Part shown: positions 51,853 through 63,706 of the stretch, piece by piece | How positions within the stretch are numbered: the stretch's first letter is position 1 | Layout of the letters: every line of letters begins with the position of its first letter | Assembly: GCA_036365515.1 (NCBI GenBank) | Contig: CM070873.1 | Span: forward strand, 89,101,673-89,165,672 | From: Torymus aiolomorphi | Lineage: Eukaryota > Arthropoda > Insecta > Hymenoptera > Torymidae | Length of the DNA: 64,000 bases | Direction: 5' to 3' | The notes under the pieces: generated by a model | What the model saw: the letters and a program-made list of their open reading frames with translations, nothing else | The model's database searches: none | What the model was told of the DNA's origin: nothing | Program-made: the position numbers and the translations under genes

Positions 51853-52203
51853 TCCCTTATTTTCCAGTGCACTTTCTAAATTAAAGCCCATTATTGAAAT
51901 TTTCAAAAATCAATATAAAGAAAGAAAGTAGATTATTTAATTCATTTGGGTGGAGAACAGTTTTTGCTCTCGCGAATGAAAATGACAAATATGTTATTCT
52001 TTAGACTAAAACAAATTTTGTAGTATTCTTTTACCCTCATTGAAAGTATGAATGTAAAAATCATCTATAGTGAAATTATTAAGTGAATACTTAAATCATT
52101 TTAAGTGAAAATCTTTCAAATTTTATATTGAAAAATACTGCAGAGAGGGAGAAAGAGGAAATAGAAAAAAATGACAATAAAATATAAAAATTTGTGTAAA
52201 AGT

Positions 52204-52245
52204 ATGTGTAAGTGTGTGTATGTGTGTGTGTGCGTGTGTGTGTGC

Positions 52246-52321
<76 letters not shown>
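52204..52321. repeat. (GT)n microsatellite, 118 bp
   Basis: A GT run with TA and GC interruptions at its left side and pure toward the right, at the 5' side of repeat copy 4. Confidence 0.97.
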
Positions 52322-52323
<2 letters not shown>

Positions 52324-53707
52324 AGGCGATAACTTTTGAATCGATGGACCGATTTACATCAGAAAAGGTTTATTCTCTTCGTTTCGGAGGAGAATAGAGA
52401 GAGCATAACCTACTTTTTGATTTTTTTTTTTTTTTTTAATAACCAAAAAATGATTTTGAATTTTTCGTTTTTTTGATTTTTTAATTTGTTTCAGCCAGTA
52501 TTACTTAATATACTAAATTTTTATTAAAAGGTCTTTAAATTACCTATAACTTCTTTTTTTAAAATTTAAATTATCTCTAACCTGTCATTTGTTATTAATG
52601 AAAATATGGTTTATATTTCTTTAATTAATATCTCAAAAACTTTTTCATTTTTCCATTCAAAATTTTTACCACTTATTACACTTATCGAATACAACATTGT
52701 GTTAAAATTGGAAGAGGTTATGTTGATTTGTTTCGGAGAAAAAAATTATTTTTGAAAAAATGCGTGTTTTCTTTCCTTTACGATAACAAGAGTAAAAGTC
52801 AATGAATCGGTTTGAAATTTGGCAGCGAATTAGCTTTTTAATATCTAAGGAGTCAGTTCTTTGCCCAAAAAAAATCTGACTGTTGTGACCTAAGATATTT
52901 GAGGTTAAATTTTGTTTATAAATTTCTTATATTTGCATTTTTAAAAAGAATATTCGATTGATTGACTCAAAATTTTTACCACTTATTACACTTATCGAGT
53001 ACAACATTGTGTTAAAATTTCAAGAGGTTATGTAGGTCAAAATTTTTTTACTCATTCCAAATTAGCCCCAAAACACAAATATAAAGTTTTAGAGCAAAAT
53101 ATGCAATAGTTCTATTTAATTTGTATATCATATATAAATAAAATAATTATTGTGTACTAGGGCATATCCCTGAGAAAGTAATTTCAGATTGAGTCCCGTG
53201 GCAAAGTGTGCTAGGGCAACGATAATAATTGACTTTCAAAATATGAACTTCGTAAAAATTTCATAAAAATATTTCATAAGAATATCGATTCTTAAATATG
53301 AAAAAAACTACCTCTCTGTTAAATTTCAAAACGAATCGTTGTCTTTTGTTAAGAAGTATAACTTAGTTATTATATTTGTATGATTGTTACAATGATGGGT
53401 TAACGTTAAACCACTAAGTCGAGCAGGATAGTAGTTAAATAAATACCTGTTTCAAAACAAATATTTATTAGATTATTGCCAATACACTTTTCTTTCTCAA
53501 ACTAATGTATTTCTTTAAAATTTTTTATAACAATATTTAATTGTTTGTATAGGATACATAAATGAAAAAACAAAAAAGATATTTTTTATATTCAGTCAAA
53601 TTGTTTAACAAACAACAAAGATCCACAAAGAAAACAGTTTTATTTATTAATAAAGTTTTGTTGTGAAAAATTAAATAAATCTTGCCAATGAATTGGCAGC
53701 GGTTTTT
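52204..53707 (+). mobile_element. Hairpin-ended interspersed repeat, copy 4 (about 1.5 kb)
   Basis: It starts in a long GT tract and continues with ATGGACCGATTTACATCAG, one copy of the module ending GATATTTGAGGTTAAA (52898-52913) and the 3' end: hairpin TGCCAATGAATTGGCA, then GCGGTTTTTT. A 68-bp direct repeat (52656-52723 and 52966-53033, 3-4 mismatches) is specific to this copy. The 5' palindrome seen in copy 3 was not found. Non-coding. Confidence 0.7.
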
Positions 53708-55066
53708 TATTTAATATACTACTAAACTGCTTAAGGTGCGCGTTATAGTTTGTACGCTCAGTAAGAGCATAAACTATACCATGCGCGTCGTTCTGGCCTT
53801 CTCGATCTCATGCGTGTCGTCTGCAATTTGTTTTTGTAATCATTAATATCTTTTTAAGAGCCAAATTTCATCTTTCTTAAGCTATGTTTTTCTTTTTGAA
53901 GTCCCGTTTTTTTTATGAAGTAATACTATTACTTTCTCTCATGGTTAATATGAGGCTCATTTACTCTCAATGTAAAAGTAACAATTTTCAATAATTCTTT
54001 TCTTGGAAATTAGGTCGGCAACCTAAATAAAAAAAATTTTCTTAAAAATTTTTTGTTTTTGGTGTTTTAGTCCCATTTTCACGAATATTGAGGAACTACC
54101 TTAATAAAAAATGCTACTTTGGGTAAAATTTAGAAATGGGAAATGATAATTTTTATATGAAAATTCAAATTAAAAATAACAGAGCAGTACATTAAAATAA
54201 GTGTGTTAGAAACATTACTAGACTGATTCGTAAAATTTCCAAAAAGCACAGTATATTACCGAATTATTATATTGCGATGTATGAAAATTCAATGACTGGG
54301 AAAATTTCGGCTAAATTTAGTAAAATTTAGTAAAAGTCTCGCTGGATAACATGGGGGTCTGATTTCTTTTAGTTACTCTGTAATTTTGATGATCTCTTTA
54401 GTAAAATAAATGTTACATTATCTAGAAAGCAAAACGTAGATTAAATAGTAAGGTAAAATAAATGCTGGTTACAAACACCATTATTTTATATGGTTATTAT
54501 CTAATGGTATTAGGTTCCAGTTAAGGAAAGTTGTTTCCTGTCATAATATATACCACAAAAAAGAGGCATGAAGCCTGCGCAACCGAATAAATGTCCGCGA
54601 TAATACGGATAAATACTAAAATTTGCCTGAAATTTATATCAACTTGGCGCGAGTCTCATTATCACTCGATATAACAATAATTTTCAGCAGAGGCAACCAA
54701 TAATTTCTATCAATCGACACTCTTGTCAGAAATGCCATGCCTAATTACTGTAGTTCAGAGATGGAAAAGTAATGGAATGAGTCGCATGCTCGTACTTGTG
54801 TGCGACTGCTCGAAATAATCTGCTTCTGTAGAGCTGAATACGAAAGGAAGGAGAGAGAAAGAGAAAGAAAGCGCAGGAAAGTTGTCTGACGACCACCCCC
54901 CCCCCCCCCCCCCGTATCGCTGCAGGTAGAAAAATCGAAGGCTGTACTTAGACTTGCTCTGGTTGCTTTATATTGAAAGTAAGGGTTCACAGATTGTCAT
55001 TAGATATACATTGAATAAATGCTGTCCGAAAATGAAAGTATCTATTAATTTAAATTAATAAAACTA
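53708..55066. other. AT-rich region, nothing recognised
   Basis: AT-rich with no supported frame. A small GC-richer palindromic patch sits at 53735-53785 (TATAGTTTGTACGCTC facing GAGCATAAACTATA). An 18-nt C run lies at 54896-54913. Confidence 0.5.
54896..54913. repeat. Poly(C) run, 18 nt
   Basis: A pure C run. Its length in an assembly should be treated as uncertain. Confidence 0.97.
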
Positions 55067-55455
55067 GGGTAAGTGTGGGTACTCTGCAGACATGGGTATT
55101 ATTATGTATGTATTACTGCTGTATAATCTTATGGAAAATCGCAGTAATACCAGCGACATACTTTTTGGGGTTCTGCGCATGCGCGAGTGCTCTCCCTGTG
55201 CTTTAACATGGCACCGTAATACCAACGCAGTAGTTGCAGCAGCTTCGCAGTAACATCAGCAGAGAGATGTTATTTTCAAAGTTATTTTATATATTTATTT
55301 ATCAGTTTTTGTTCTAAAATTGTACTTTAATAGATAGATATGATACCTAAGTTTCGTTATTAAAAAGAATCAGCATAATTTTTTTGCATGGAGACGAAAT
55401 ATAATCGTTTGAAACTAACCTGAAAAAAATACCGCCGTAGTAGCCACACTTACCC
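55067..55455. mobile_element. TA-flanked TIR element, GGGTAAGTGTGG family, 389 bp
   Basis: The left end GGGTAAGTGTGGGTACT faces the right end AGTAGCCACACTTACCC, with TA on both sides (55065-55066, 55456-55457). An inner stem pairs GTATTACTGC with GCAGTAATAC near 55108-55155. No coding capacity. It resembles the GGGGAGACTGGGG elements in having G-rich tips and TA flanks. Confidence 0.82.
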
Positions 55456-55639
55456 TATGAGAAATATAAATATATAAACATATCTGGCTGTTAAGAAATG
55501 AATATCAAAAGATAAAATAATAAAGTTATGAGTAAGCCGAAATCATGAAGAAAATTACCTGTTTATATAATAGATATTTAGCAGAAACAAAAAAATAGTG
55601 TTATAATATACGTTATAATTTACTTCCTTCTAGAAAAAG

Positions 55640-56014
55640 ATTTGTAATAGTAAAAATTTAAATTTGGTTAAAAACATGATAGAAATGTGTTTTGAGGTGT
55701 TAGAAATCAAAATACGTTGTGTGAATGTGTGTACGGGTGTGTGTTGAAGTTTGTATCTCAAAAACTATTTCCAATTTGGATTTAAATTAAGATTTTTCGA
55801 TTATTTTAAATGATTTTTTTTTTTATTTTTAAGTCTGTTACATTTATGTTACTTTCATATCAATATGGAACATGATAAAATTTCTCACTATTTTAAAAAA
55901 AAAATGACGTTGATACCTATAGATAGTCATAAGTTATTCATGAAAAAATGATTTCTCGTAAATAGGTTAAAATAAAGAAATATCGTAATATTTTTTTTTT
56001 TTTACGCAAATATA
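55640..56014 (+). mobile_element. Hairpin-ended repeat, copy 5 (fragment)
   Basis: Contains the degenerate GTGTGAATGTGTGTACGGGT segment, AAACTATTTCCAATTTGG and TTTAAATTAAGATTTTTCGA. These match copy 6, which lies just to the right in opposite orientation. The 3' hairpin is missing. Confidence 0.6.
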
Positions 56015-56166
56015 AATCTCGCTACTAACTCATTGGCATGTGGCTTTCTTCAACTTAATCTGTCGATTCTTTATATTAATTTTTAATTCTAACAATTAAC
56101 ATTTTTACTTTGAAACTACAACATACCAAAGAAATATTTTCTTAAAACTAAAAATTGAATGAAAGT

Positions 56167-56224
56167 GTCATGGGCTCAGCTCGACCGTCATCAGAGCCCT
56201 GACGCATCTGCTGAGCCCATGACA
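56167..56224. repeat. Short hairpin within repeat copy 6
   Basis: TGTCATGGGCTCAGC and its exact inverse GCTGAGCCCATGACA form a 15-bp perfect stem with a 28-nt loop. It is much GC-richer than the surrounding DNA, so it is probably a separate small insertion or the centre of a palindromic element. Confidence 0.75.
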
Positions 56225-56741
56225 AAAGAAATGTGTTCCTGTATTCGTCGGTAATACAAGATTTAACGTAATGTGTTAATCCATATAATTATAGGAAATC
56301 GTCAAGTGGGTGGAAACAATATCATAAAAAAATAAATGAATTGTAATGAAAAAAAATATAAGACAATTATATTACAACTAAAACTTCAGCTATTAGACAT
56401 TTGTTGCGATATCTTATTACTACATATAATCTGATTTTTAAAAATTACATTTTTATATTTCATAACTAAAAACTACCGATAGAATTTTTTTTATTTGTAG
56501 ATATTTGCGTATACCATATCAAATGCCATATTGATATGAATGCAATATAAACGTAACGGACATGAAAACTAAAAAAATTGATTTGAAATAATCGAAAAAT
56601 CTTAATTTAAATCCAAACTAATTTAGACCCAAATCGAAAATAGTTCCCGAGATGCAAACTTCAAAACACGCATACATACACATATCCGTAAGCATATATT
56701 CTAAAACTAGCGTATTTCGACTCCAAAATGTCACGAACATG

Positions 56742-56765
56742 TTTTTTTTTTTTTTTTTTTTTTTT
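56742..56765. repeat. Poly(T) run, 24 nt
   Basis: A pure T run at the boundary between repeat copy 6 and the foldback element to its right. Confidence 0.95.
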
Positions 56766-56817
56766 ATTACAAGCCTTCTCCTGTAATGAAGCAAAGTGGC
56801 AAAACCTCAACACATTG

Positions 56818-57360
56818 GATGGGACTAGATATATCGAAAGACTGATAGTTAGAAGCCTTACCCTCCAGAAAATTAAAAGTAGAACACGCGTGGCCCATTA
56901 GCAGAAGCACGCTTATCACACAGGATTTAAAACAGAAAGCTTGATTAACAGAATGCGAAAAAACATAGATATATCTACAGAATAAATTAATTTCATACTG
57001 CCACAATCGTAGAAAATGCATAGTACGAAAGGCGGATTTATAGAAAATAAATGAAACGAATGTCACGAATACAGAAAATGCTATACGTTAATATATAAAA
57101 AACTATGGTTACTTCTATATGTATACGGCATTCGTCTTATGTACTTCCTGTAAATGCACCTTTCGTTCTATGTGTTTTCTACAATTGTGGCAGTATGAAA
57201 TTAGTTTATTCTGTAGATATATTTATATATTTTTGCATTCTGTTAATTGTGCTTTCTGTTTTAAATCCTGTAGCTTTAGCGTGCTTCTGCTTATTCTATT
57301 TTTAATTTTCTGAAGGATAAGGCATCTATCAGCCTTTCGATATATCTAGTTCCACCCATT
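56818..57360. mobile_element. Foldback element, arms about 260 bp
   Basis: The left arm (56818-57085) and right arm (57100-57360) are inverted copies with moderate divergence around a short AT-rich centre. GATATATCTAGTTCCACCCA at the right end corresponds to the inverse of the left end TGGGACTAGATATATC. Both arms are open in the same register: minus for the left and plus for the right, each reading LWQYEI.LFCRYIY and FCFKSC. The peptide is hydrophobic and Cys/Phe-rich with no recognised domain. Confidence 0.82.
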
Positions 57361-60300
57361 TGTTTCTTCTTTATTTGTATTTTACATACCTAAAAATGTC
57401 ACTGTTGATGTACATAGAGAAACTTTTGAGGCGAGAAAATAAATTATTGGCATTAAAAATTAAGACAAGAAATCAATGTATTTTGTCAACGGTTTTCGAA
57501 TTCGATATAAAGAGATTTGACCGAAAAATCTATCAGCCCGAAAGTTGTACTTAGCAGCGGCACCTTTTTAACGATGCCTTAACGAAATTTTATATAAAAG
57601 GCACTCCTTTAAAATGCGGGGCGCGTGTCGGAGCGCGCGCGTCCACATTCCAGTGAATCTCTCGGCCGGCGTTGCCTGCCTCCGCGTCGTCTCTCCAAAT
57701 GGACCTCTAACCGTTAAGGCACACACAGGCACACGCGCGTGTCCACGTGCACGAGGTACTTGCGCTATACGCTGTCCCGGCCAAATGTACGAGAGACAAC
57801 TATTTATTAGATAGGCCCGGATAAACGCCAGTGCTAATACCGACGGACGCTGGGAGCCGGCGAGTCGGAGGCGGAATGCGAGCCCGATAAGACGAGCCAC
57901 GAGGAGCCGAGTGCAGTTCCGGCCGCGGCAAGATGATCGTGCACGTCGATCCTCCGCATCGATGCTGTCCTGTGGACGTAATGTCTCCGATTATGTCTGC
58001 CTATATGCCGGTTGCTCGGTTCAACACTTTCCAGCAATTACCTCGCCCGAACACGTCACTCGCGCGAGACGTCCCACTCAATGTATTGACATTTGCTCCG
58101 CGCAATTTCAAACTTTTTGCGAAGGCTGTATGTATCACGGGGAAAATTTATCTCGGGAATGCAGGCTGCGCGCGAAAGCTGCCGGCACATACCAGTTTTG
58201 CAGAATCCCGGCGCTCGCGCTTGTGTACTATTTATACAGAAATTGCGCGAGTCCCATTGACGGAGAGGCTACGGTATTTAAATTCATCAAGTTTGCGGGT
58301 GGTGAAGAATTCCATTCATTCGTTCGATCCTTCATTCAAGCACTTGCCAGCGAAGTCTCATATACATTTTTTCAGTTTTCGAGTTAACGCATGACATTCT
58401 CACAGAGGGCCAACGGGAATCGAGTCAACAGCTTGCGATGTACACTACCCACGCGCGCACACACTAAACGGCGTAAAGTGGAATTTCTGGGGTCGACGTT
58501 CCCCACAGAAGAAACGGACCGCGGTAAAGAGAGGCTGTCGGAGGCAGCCTCGAGTGGCTCACCGGTTTCCCACTATTCGGTAATGGGCCTTCCCACTCGG
58601 GCGTCGGCGCGCGGCGCACCTGTAACCTACGCGGGCATTTTTCCCGCTCGCCCGCCTCATCGCTTCAGGGGCGGCCGGCTGGAAGAAAATATATCGCCAC
58701 CTAAGCCCCCAACGGCCCGCTTTTCAGAAACTGGATAGAGACACCCGTTGCCTCATGCACTCACTCGCGGGCGCGCGCCGCCTACGCGGCCTTCCCCCCT
58801 TCGTATGTACTTCCTCTTCCATTCCACGATTTCATTTCACGTTTCACCGCTGGCTTTCCAGTTTCATCTTCAGCTGCAGCTCGCGGACTCTTATTTCGAT
58901 GATTCAGCAGATTTTACCGGCTTCCCTCTGATTCTCCCAAGTTATTAAAAGCTTGCAGCCGAATTCTCAAGGGAACACTAATGAAATTCATTGTCGCCAG
59001 GCGTCTTTACAGGCACGAGGTATACCTCCATCAAAACAAACATCCTTATTTGTATTCAGAGTGGGAGCCAAAGAGTGCGCCGGCGCTACAAATCGCTTGA
59101 CACCGCCGCGCTGCTTTTTTTCGCTCGGGAAGAAAGTTGATATTTTTTCAGCGAAACCGAATGGCTAATGGCGCTCGGATATCCCCGGCGATGCCGCTCA
59201 GGCGTGATTCGAAGCAGCAGCTCGCCGCGATATACGCAAGGTCCGCGTCAGTTCCGCCTTCCCTTCAGTTAGTGGTCTAGGTGAAGGAGGCGGCGGACAA
59301 GGTAACAGGTTCGCGTTATGTGGAATTAGCATAATCGTCATAAAGCATGCAGGCTCGATGAATTATTTATCTGTCGGAAGAAAGGAAGGAGCGCGCGAGC
59401 GCGAGAAGGAGACGGAGAGTCGGGGCAAAAAAACTACGAGCAGGCAAAAAGACAAAGCCGGGGAGAAAGTCGTGTAAAAAAGACGCAGGCAGAGGGAAAA
59501 GGAGAGGGGTGAGGCATTGTGCGACCTATGCTTTGGGCCCGCGAGGAAGATCCTTTTCCTCGTTTCGACTACGCGGCGGCGACGACGACTACTTTACTCG
59601 GAGAGAAGCATTTGCATACACTGCGTGCGCGCCAAGCCATCTCTCTCTCCCTCTCTCGCCGCCGCCCCCCCCTCCCCCCAACTCTGCCCGCGGTGCATTG
59701 CATTAATTTTCGATCCTGCGCGACACGCGGAGTGACCTTAAACCTTCTCCTTCCCAGCTCGCGTCGCCCGTAGCCGGGCATCTAATTATCGTTCAAGGAG
59801 AAGCATTAGCATGCGGTCGCGTGCCACTGGCGCCAACTATTATGTAGCTCGGCTCTCCTCCTCTCTCGGCGGACCTGTGCCCCGCGCTCTTTTTTTTAAT
59901 GAGATCCAGCTCGGCGACGACTAATAAAAGGCATTATTATACCCCGCGCCTCTAACGCCCAGGCGTCAAAAGCCTCGGGAGCTTCATTTCCATCTCGCGA
60001 TCATTAAATAGCCCTTACTTTGTCTGCTCTCTCGCACACTAGACATTTGCTTTCGTGGCTCTTTAAAGAGGCAGGCTAGCACAACGACGTTTCTTGGCAT
60101 ATTGATTGGTTATTTATTTATACAATTTGCAAGCTCCCTATTACAGAATGCCGCGAGAAGAAATTCAAGGTCGGCAGTACAGGCCATCCGGAATTCTATT
60201 TTGTTTCGAGAAAATGTCTATTCCCGTTAATTAGGGGCGTCATAAAGCGGGCAAAAGATTTTCTAAATGGCCGATGAATAACGCCTAAGACAGATATTTC

Positions 60301-61725
60301 GAAAGTCCACTTTAATAGCTCACTGCGCGTATATAGGAAACTTAAACACATAACTCATCATAAGACCAGTTAAAATACTACTAAACCCCTCCATAAATCG
60401 GTCGAGAAAGACATAATTAAATCACGTTATTCATGTGAGGATCTCATTTAAATGATTCTAAACTCTTATATCTGATAAGTTAGCTTCGGAGGAGACTTTC
60501 TCAAGTTTTCGAAAGGGAACTTTCGCCGCGCGTGGATGTGTCAGCTCTGCGGTCAATGACTTTTTCATCGCACTGTTGTTAGAAAGATTCATCAGAGCAC
60601 CTCCAAATCCCAAGTAGAAATACTCATGATTTAACGGACGAATGTCGAAACGGAAAAATAGACAATTTGCCGGATACGCAACTTTATTCTCACAGCTTGA
60701 ATTCGATGAAGAATTAGCTACAGTAGATGGCAATTAGCATAATAAAAGTGTGAACGCCGCCCCTTTTCCTGCAGAAAGAAGCTTGAAGAAACGGCTCGGT
60801 CTTAAAACCGCTCTCGCCCATATTATACAACTCGCGATCAATCAGCTTCGGCGGCTCAGGCAGTGCGCGCAAAAGAGCAGCGAAGTTCCTTTCTTTAGCC
60901 GCGCGAGGCCGAGCGCGCGGTGCATATATTTAAATATCCGAAAATCGGTGTCGGCTGCAGGTGATCGATGCTACACGGTTGGAAATCCGTTATATCTCCT
61001 TGGGTCTAACGAGCTAACGGTCTCTCTATCTATCTGTCGGTGCGGCGCGACGGAAGACGAAACGAAAACCCGTATTTGGAGCAGTCGATACATGCGCGCA
61101 TATAAATAATCGGTGATGCCAGCAGTGAGGATACTCGTCGATTAGCTGCGGGAGCGGAGGAGCGGAAGGAAGGGTTCGCGATAGGCAAAGTAGCTGGCGA
61201 AATGTTTTTTCCCACAGTCTGCGGAGTGGCTTCTGGCCGCTCTGTTTTATTATAAATCCTCGATGAGCTGCGACGGGTGGTGAAGGGTGGGGCGGGATGG
61301 GTGATGGTTTCTACGACCGCTTGTTTGAATAGGAAGAAGGCAGGTAATGGACGATTTTAATATACGCACCTTTAGCGAGCTCATGCGCGATCAAGAAGCG
61401 CCGGTTCTCCCCATCGAGCCGGCGCTGTCTCCACGACTTGCATATATTTAAATTCTTGTCCTTTCAAGGGTGGCCGTGCGACGCGGAAAATATAACCCCT
61501 TCTGCAGCCTCGCCGAGATCTGGAACAATGCGGTGCAACCCCTCGGCCGGACGGATATATCAGATCCTCCGCACAGGTAAGCGCGAGAACGATTTTGCAT
61601 AGATCTCCATATGTTATCCCTTTTTCTCCGGGGTGTTTAAAAGTCCAGGTATGTGTCTGTATAGCCGGTGTCATCCCTATGGGAAAGTGTATGCAAACCA
61701 TTGTGACCCCCACGGCCCACAGCTA

Positions 61726-61756
<31 letters not shown>

Positions 61757-62902
61757 TCCTCGCGCGCGCGGGGGGATGCGTGCGACCGAAAGCGGGAGAT
61801 GCTGCGAGCGCAAGGATGATGCCGCCGGGGAGCAAGAGGTGGGGTAGTCGGCAGATCACACCCCTGAGATAGATCTCTGCGCAACGAGTTTACTGCTGGC
61901 TTGAATCGAAATAGGGCTCGCCTATCGACGGGATTCGCTAAACCCTTCCGCCTCGCCTTATCCACGTCCCGTTTTATAAATAATCTGCATTTTATTATCC
62001 GTAAAGTTCATACCGAACTATGCCCCGTAGATAATTGCTGCATTGAAGAACAAGGAAATGATTGATCACCTTGTGATATTTCAGCAAAAACATGTTGATT
62101 TTTGTTCACTCATAATTATTACATCAGTGCGAAGAGCAATCGCCTTCTGTGCTCATTTATACGATTTAGTAGAAGATTTATTCTGATACATTCCTCGGGA
62201 CCTACGTCAAACGAACGAAGGTATGATCTCACTCATGGCACAGGTGCACTTGACGCGAAAGTTGTATTAATTTAGAATGAGCAAATGTTGATAAAAAAAA
62301 AATCGGAAGGAAGAAAGTGTGCCAGAGGGGAGTTTGAAGCTAGCACGGGACTAGTGCGCTGGCTGCGTGTGGGGTAGATGAGGACGGGCAAGCCGTGCTG
62401 CAACCCTACCTCCCGGCCAGGTGGCTTGTCGCTCGCCGCAAAGCGCGCTCGGTTCGCCCTTCGTCCTTCTCACTTCCTGCATCCCTCCCGCCGCCACCTC
62501 GTCCGTTCCTTCCAACTCTACCCCGCGAGACAACTGTGCATATGTAAAGAGCCGCTCGCCTATCTCGTCCGCGGTGGGATTCATGCGGATATAAGCGTAC
62601 GCGCACGCGCGCTCCTTCAGGCTGAGGAGAGGGAGGGAAGGAGGGAGAGAGAGCGAGCTTCCATTGTTAAGCAAAGCAGCATGTAGCTGTATGTCGAGAC
62701 TTTTTGCGCTCAACCGTTTTTTCCTCACTCTCCTTTTTCTTTGCACTCCTCTCCTTCCCCACTGACACTCCTGTGGGCTCATCTCGCTGTCTCCTACCCT
62801 CCGCCCCACTGTCACTCGTAACGGATGCGTGCGATCGCCTTGTAACCGCGGGGCGCGCTTTTTCCTGCCCAAGGTAAAGAGTGTCAATCTTACAGTAGCG
62901 TA
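57361..62902. other. GC-rich region, no gene recognised
   Basis: CpG-rich from about 57.6 kb. A TATA-like TATATAAAAG sits at 57591-57600, upstream of the GC-rich edge. Two overlapping frames of 153 and 158 codons (57911-58394, +), a 115-codon frame (58391-58738, +) and a 92-codon minus frame near 60458-60733 lack recognisable motifs and are within chance expectation. AT-richer at 60.1-60.4 and 62.0-62.3 kb. Confidence 0.5.
61730..61756. repeat. (CT)n microsatellite
   Basis: A pure CT run of 27 bp in the GC-rich block. Confidence 0.96.
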
Positions 62903-63333
62903 CACGGACAAAAATTTGGGAATGTATAAGTTCAAATATTTTTGACGCGTTCAACTTGTATAGTCCGCTGTCCGACGCTCGACGCGCCGCACTTCGATAT
63001 TGGGACTCTGAGAGGTCCAAGCTTTGAACTGTATGAGTTCAGTTAGCGTCGGAACTCTGGTAGTTCAAAGCTTGGACCTCTCAGATTCCCAATATCGGAG
63101 TGCGGCGCGTCGAGCGTCGGACTATCAAGTTCAGCGCGAACTGAACTATAGCAGTAATACAAAACTTCGGACCGCGTTGTGCCATTCTTTCAAATTATGC
63201 AGTTCAAGTATGTTTGAACTTTCACAGTGTGTTTTTCAACTTGTAAAAAATCAATTTATGTATTGATTTAGTTCGAATATAATTTGAACTTGTATAATCC
63301 CAAACCCATATTAGTTCCAAAATATTTTCCGTG
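62903..63333. mobile_element. TA-flanked MITE with nested GC-rich palindrome, 431 bp
   Basis: The ends CACGGACAAAAATTTGGGAA and, inversely, CACGGAAAATATTTTGGAAC are flanked by TA (62901-62902, 63334-63335). Inside, 62970-63122 is a nearly perfect palindrome with arms of about 60 bp: GTCCGACGCTCGACGCGCCG at the left and its inverse at the right, then TCCAAGCTTTGAACT near the loop. GTTCAA/TTGAAC motifs recur at least eight times across the element. No transposase. Related tips occur at 29427-29666. Confidence 0.9.
62970..63122. repeat. Long palindrome, 153 bp, core of the MITE
   Basis: Arms of about 60 bp with only a few differences surround a roughly 32-nt loop. The arms are GC-rich and contain CGCGCCGC, in contrast to the AT-rich outer part of the element. 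Confidence 0.92.
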
Positions 63334-63706
63334 TATAAAACAGAAAATCCGCGAAGGACTCTCTGATAGAACGATTGTAATACGTTATGTAAAAGAAGAA
63401 TCCAGTTGTTGAATATTCTTTCATAGGATTGAAGTAATTCAGAGAAATTTCTTTTTTAGCTCCTCAAACTTTCACACCGATACGAGAGAGGAAGATTTTT
63501 TTTCACGATTAAATAAATTTTGGCAGTAGTACTGTAACGCGCGAGCGATATGAGTAACTGACCAAGTAAAGTCGCGCTCCTGAAGCTCCGTGAGAATGAT
63601 AATTACGCTTGACGGTAATAAGATGGCAGTGCACTTGTTCTCAAATAAATAGTCGGAGACGTGACGACGCGCTCTCTCTCTCTCTTTCTGCTCCCGCCGT
63701 ACGTAC
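63334..63706. other. No gene recognised
   Basis: Mixed composition with a short CT run at 63671-63685. It adjoins the candidate exon on the minus strand. Confidence 0.5.

Larger units (their letters stand above)
56015..56765 (-). mobile_element. Hairpin-ended repeat, copy 6 (inverted neighbour of copy 5)
   Basis: Read on the minus strand, it runs from the 24-nt T run (an A run on this strand), through a degenerate GT segment, TTTAAATTAAGATTTTTCGA and AATCAGATTATATGTAGTA. It ends at 56027-56040 with a decayed 3' hairpin (TGCCAATGAGTTAG). An extra hairpin at 56167-56224 lies inside. Together with copy 5 it forms an interrupted inverted repeat over 55.6-56.8 kb. Confidence 0.6.

Noticed and set aside
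57591..57600. TATATAAAAG as a promoter
   Set aside because: A good TATA match at an AT/GC boundary, but no initiator at the expected distance and no exon downstream.
57911..58394. Overlapping 158- and 153-codon plus-strand frames
   Set aside because: Two different frames are open over the same bases in GC-rich DNA and neither has recognisable motifs.
60458..60733. 92-codon minus-strand frame with coding-like composition
   Set aside because: It starts at TTG directly after a stop and lacks a convincing splice acceptor. Dozens of stop-free intervals this long are expected by chance.
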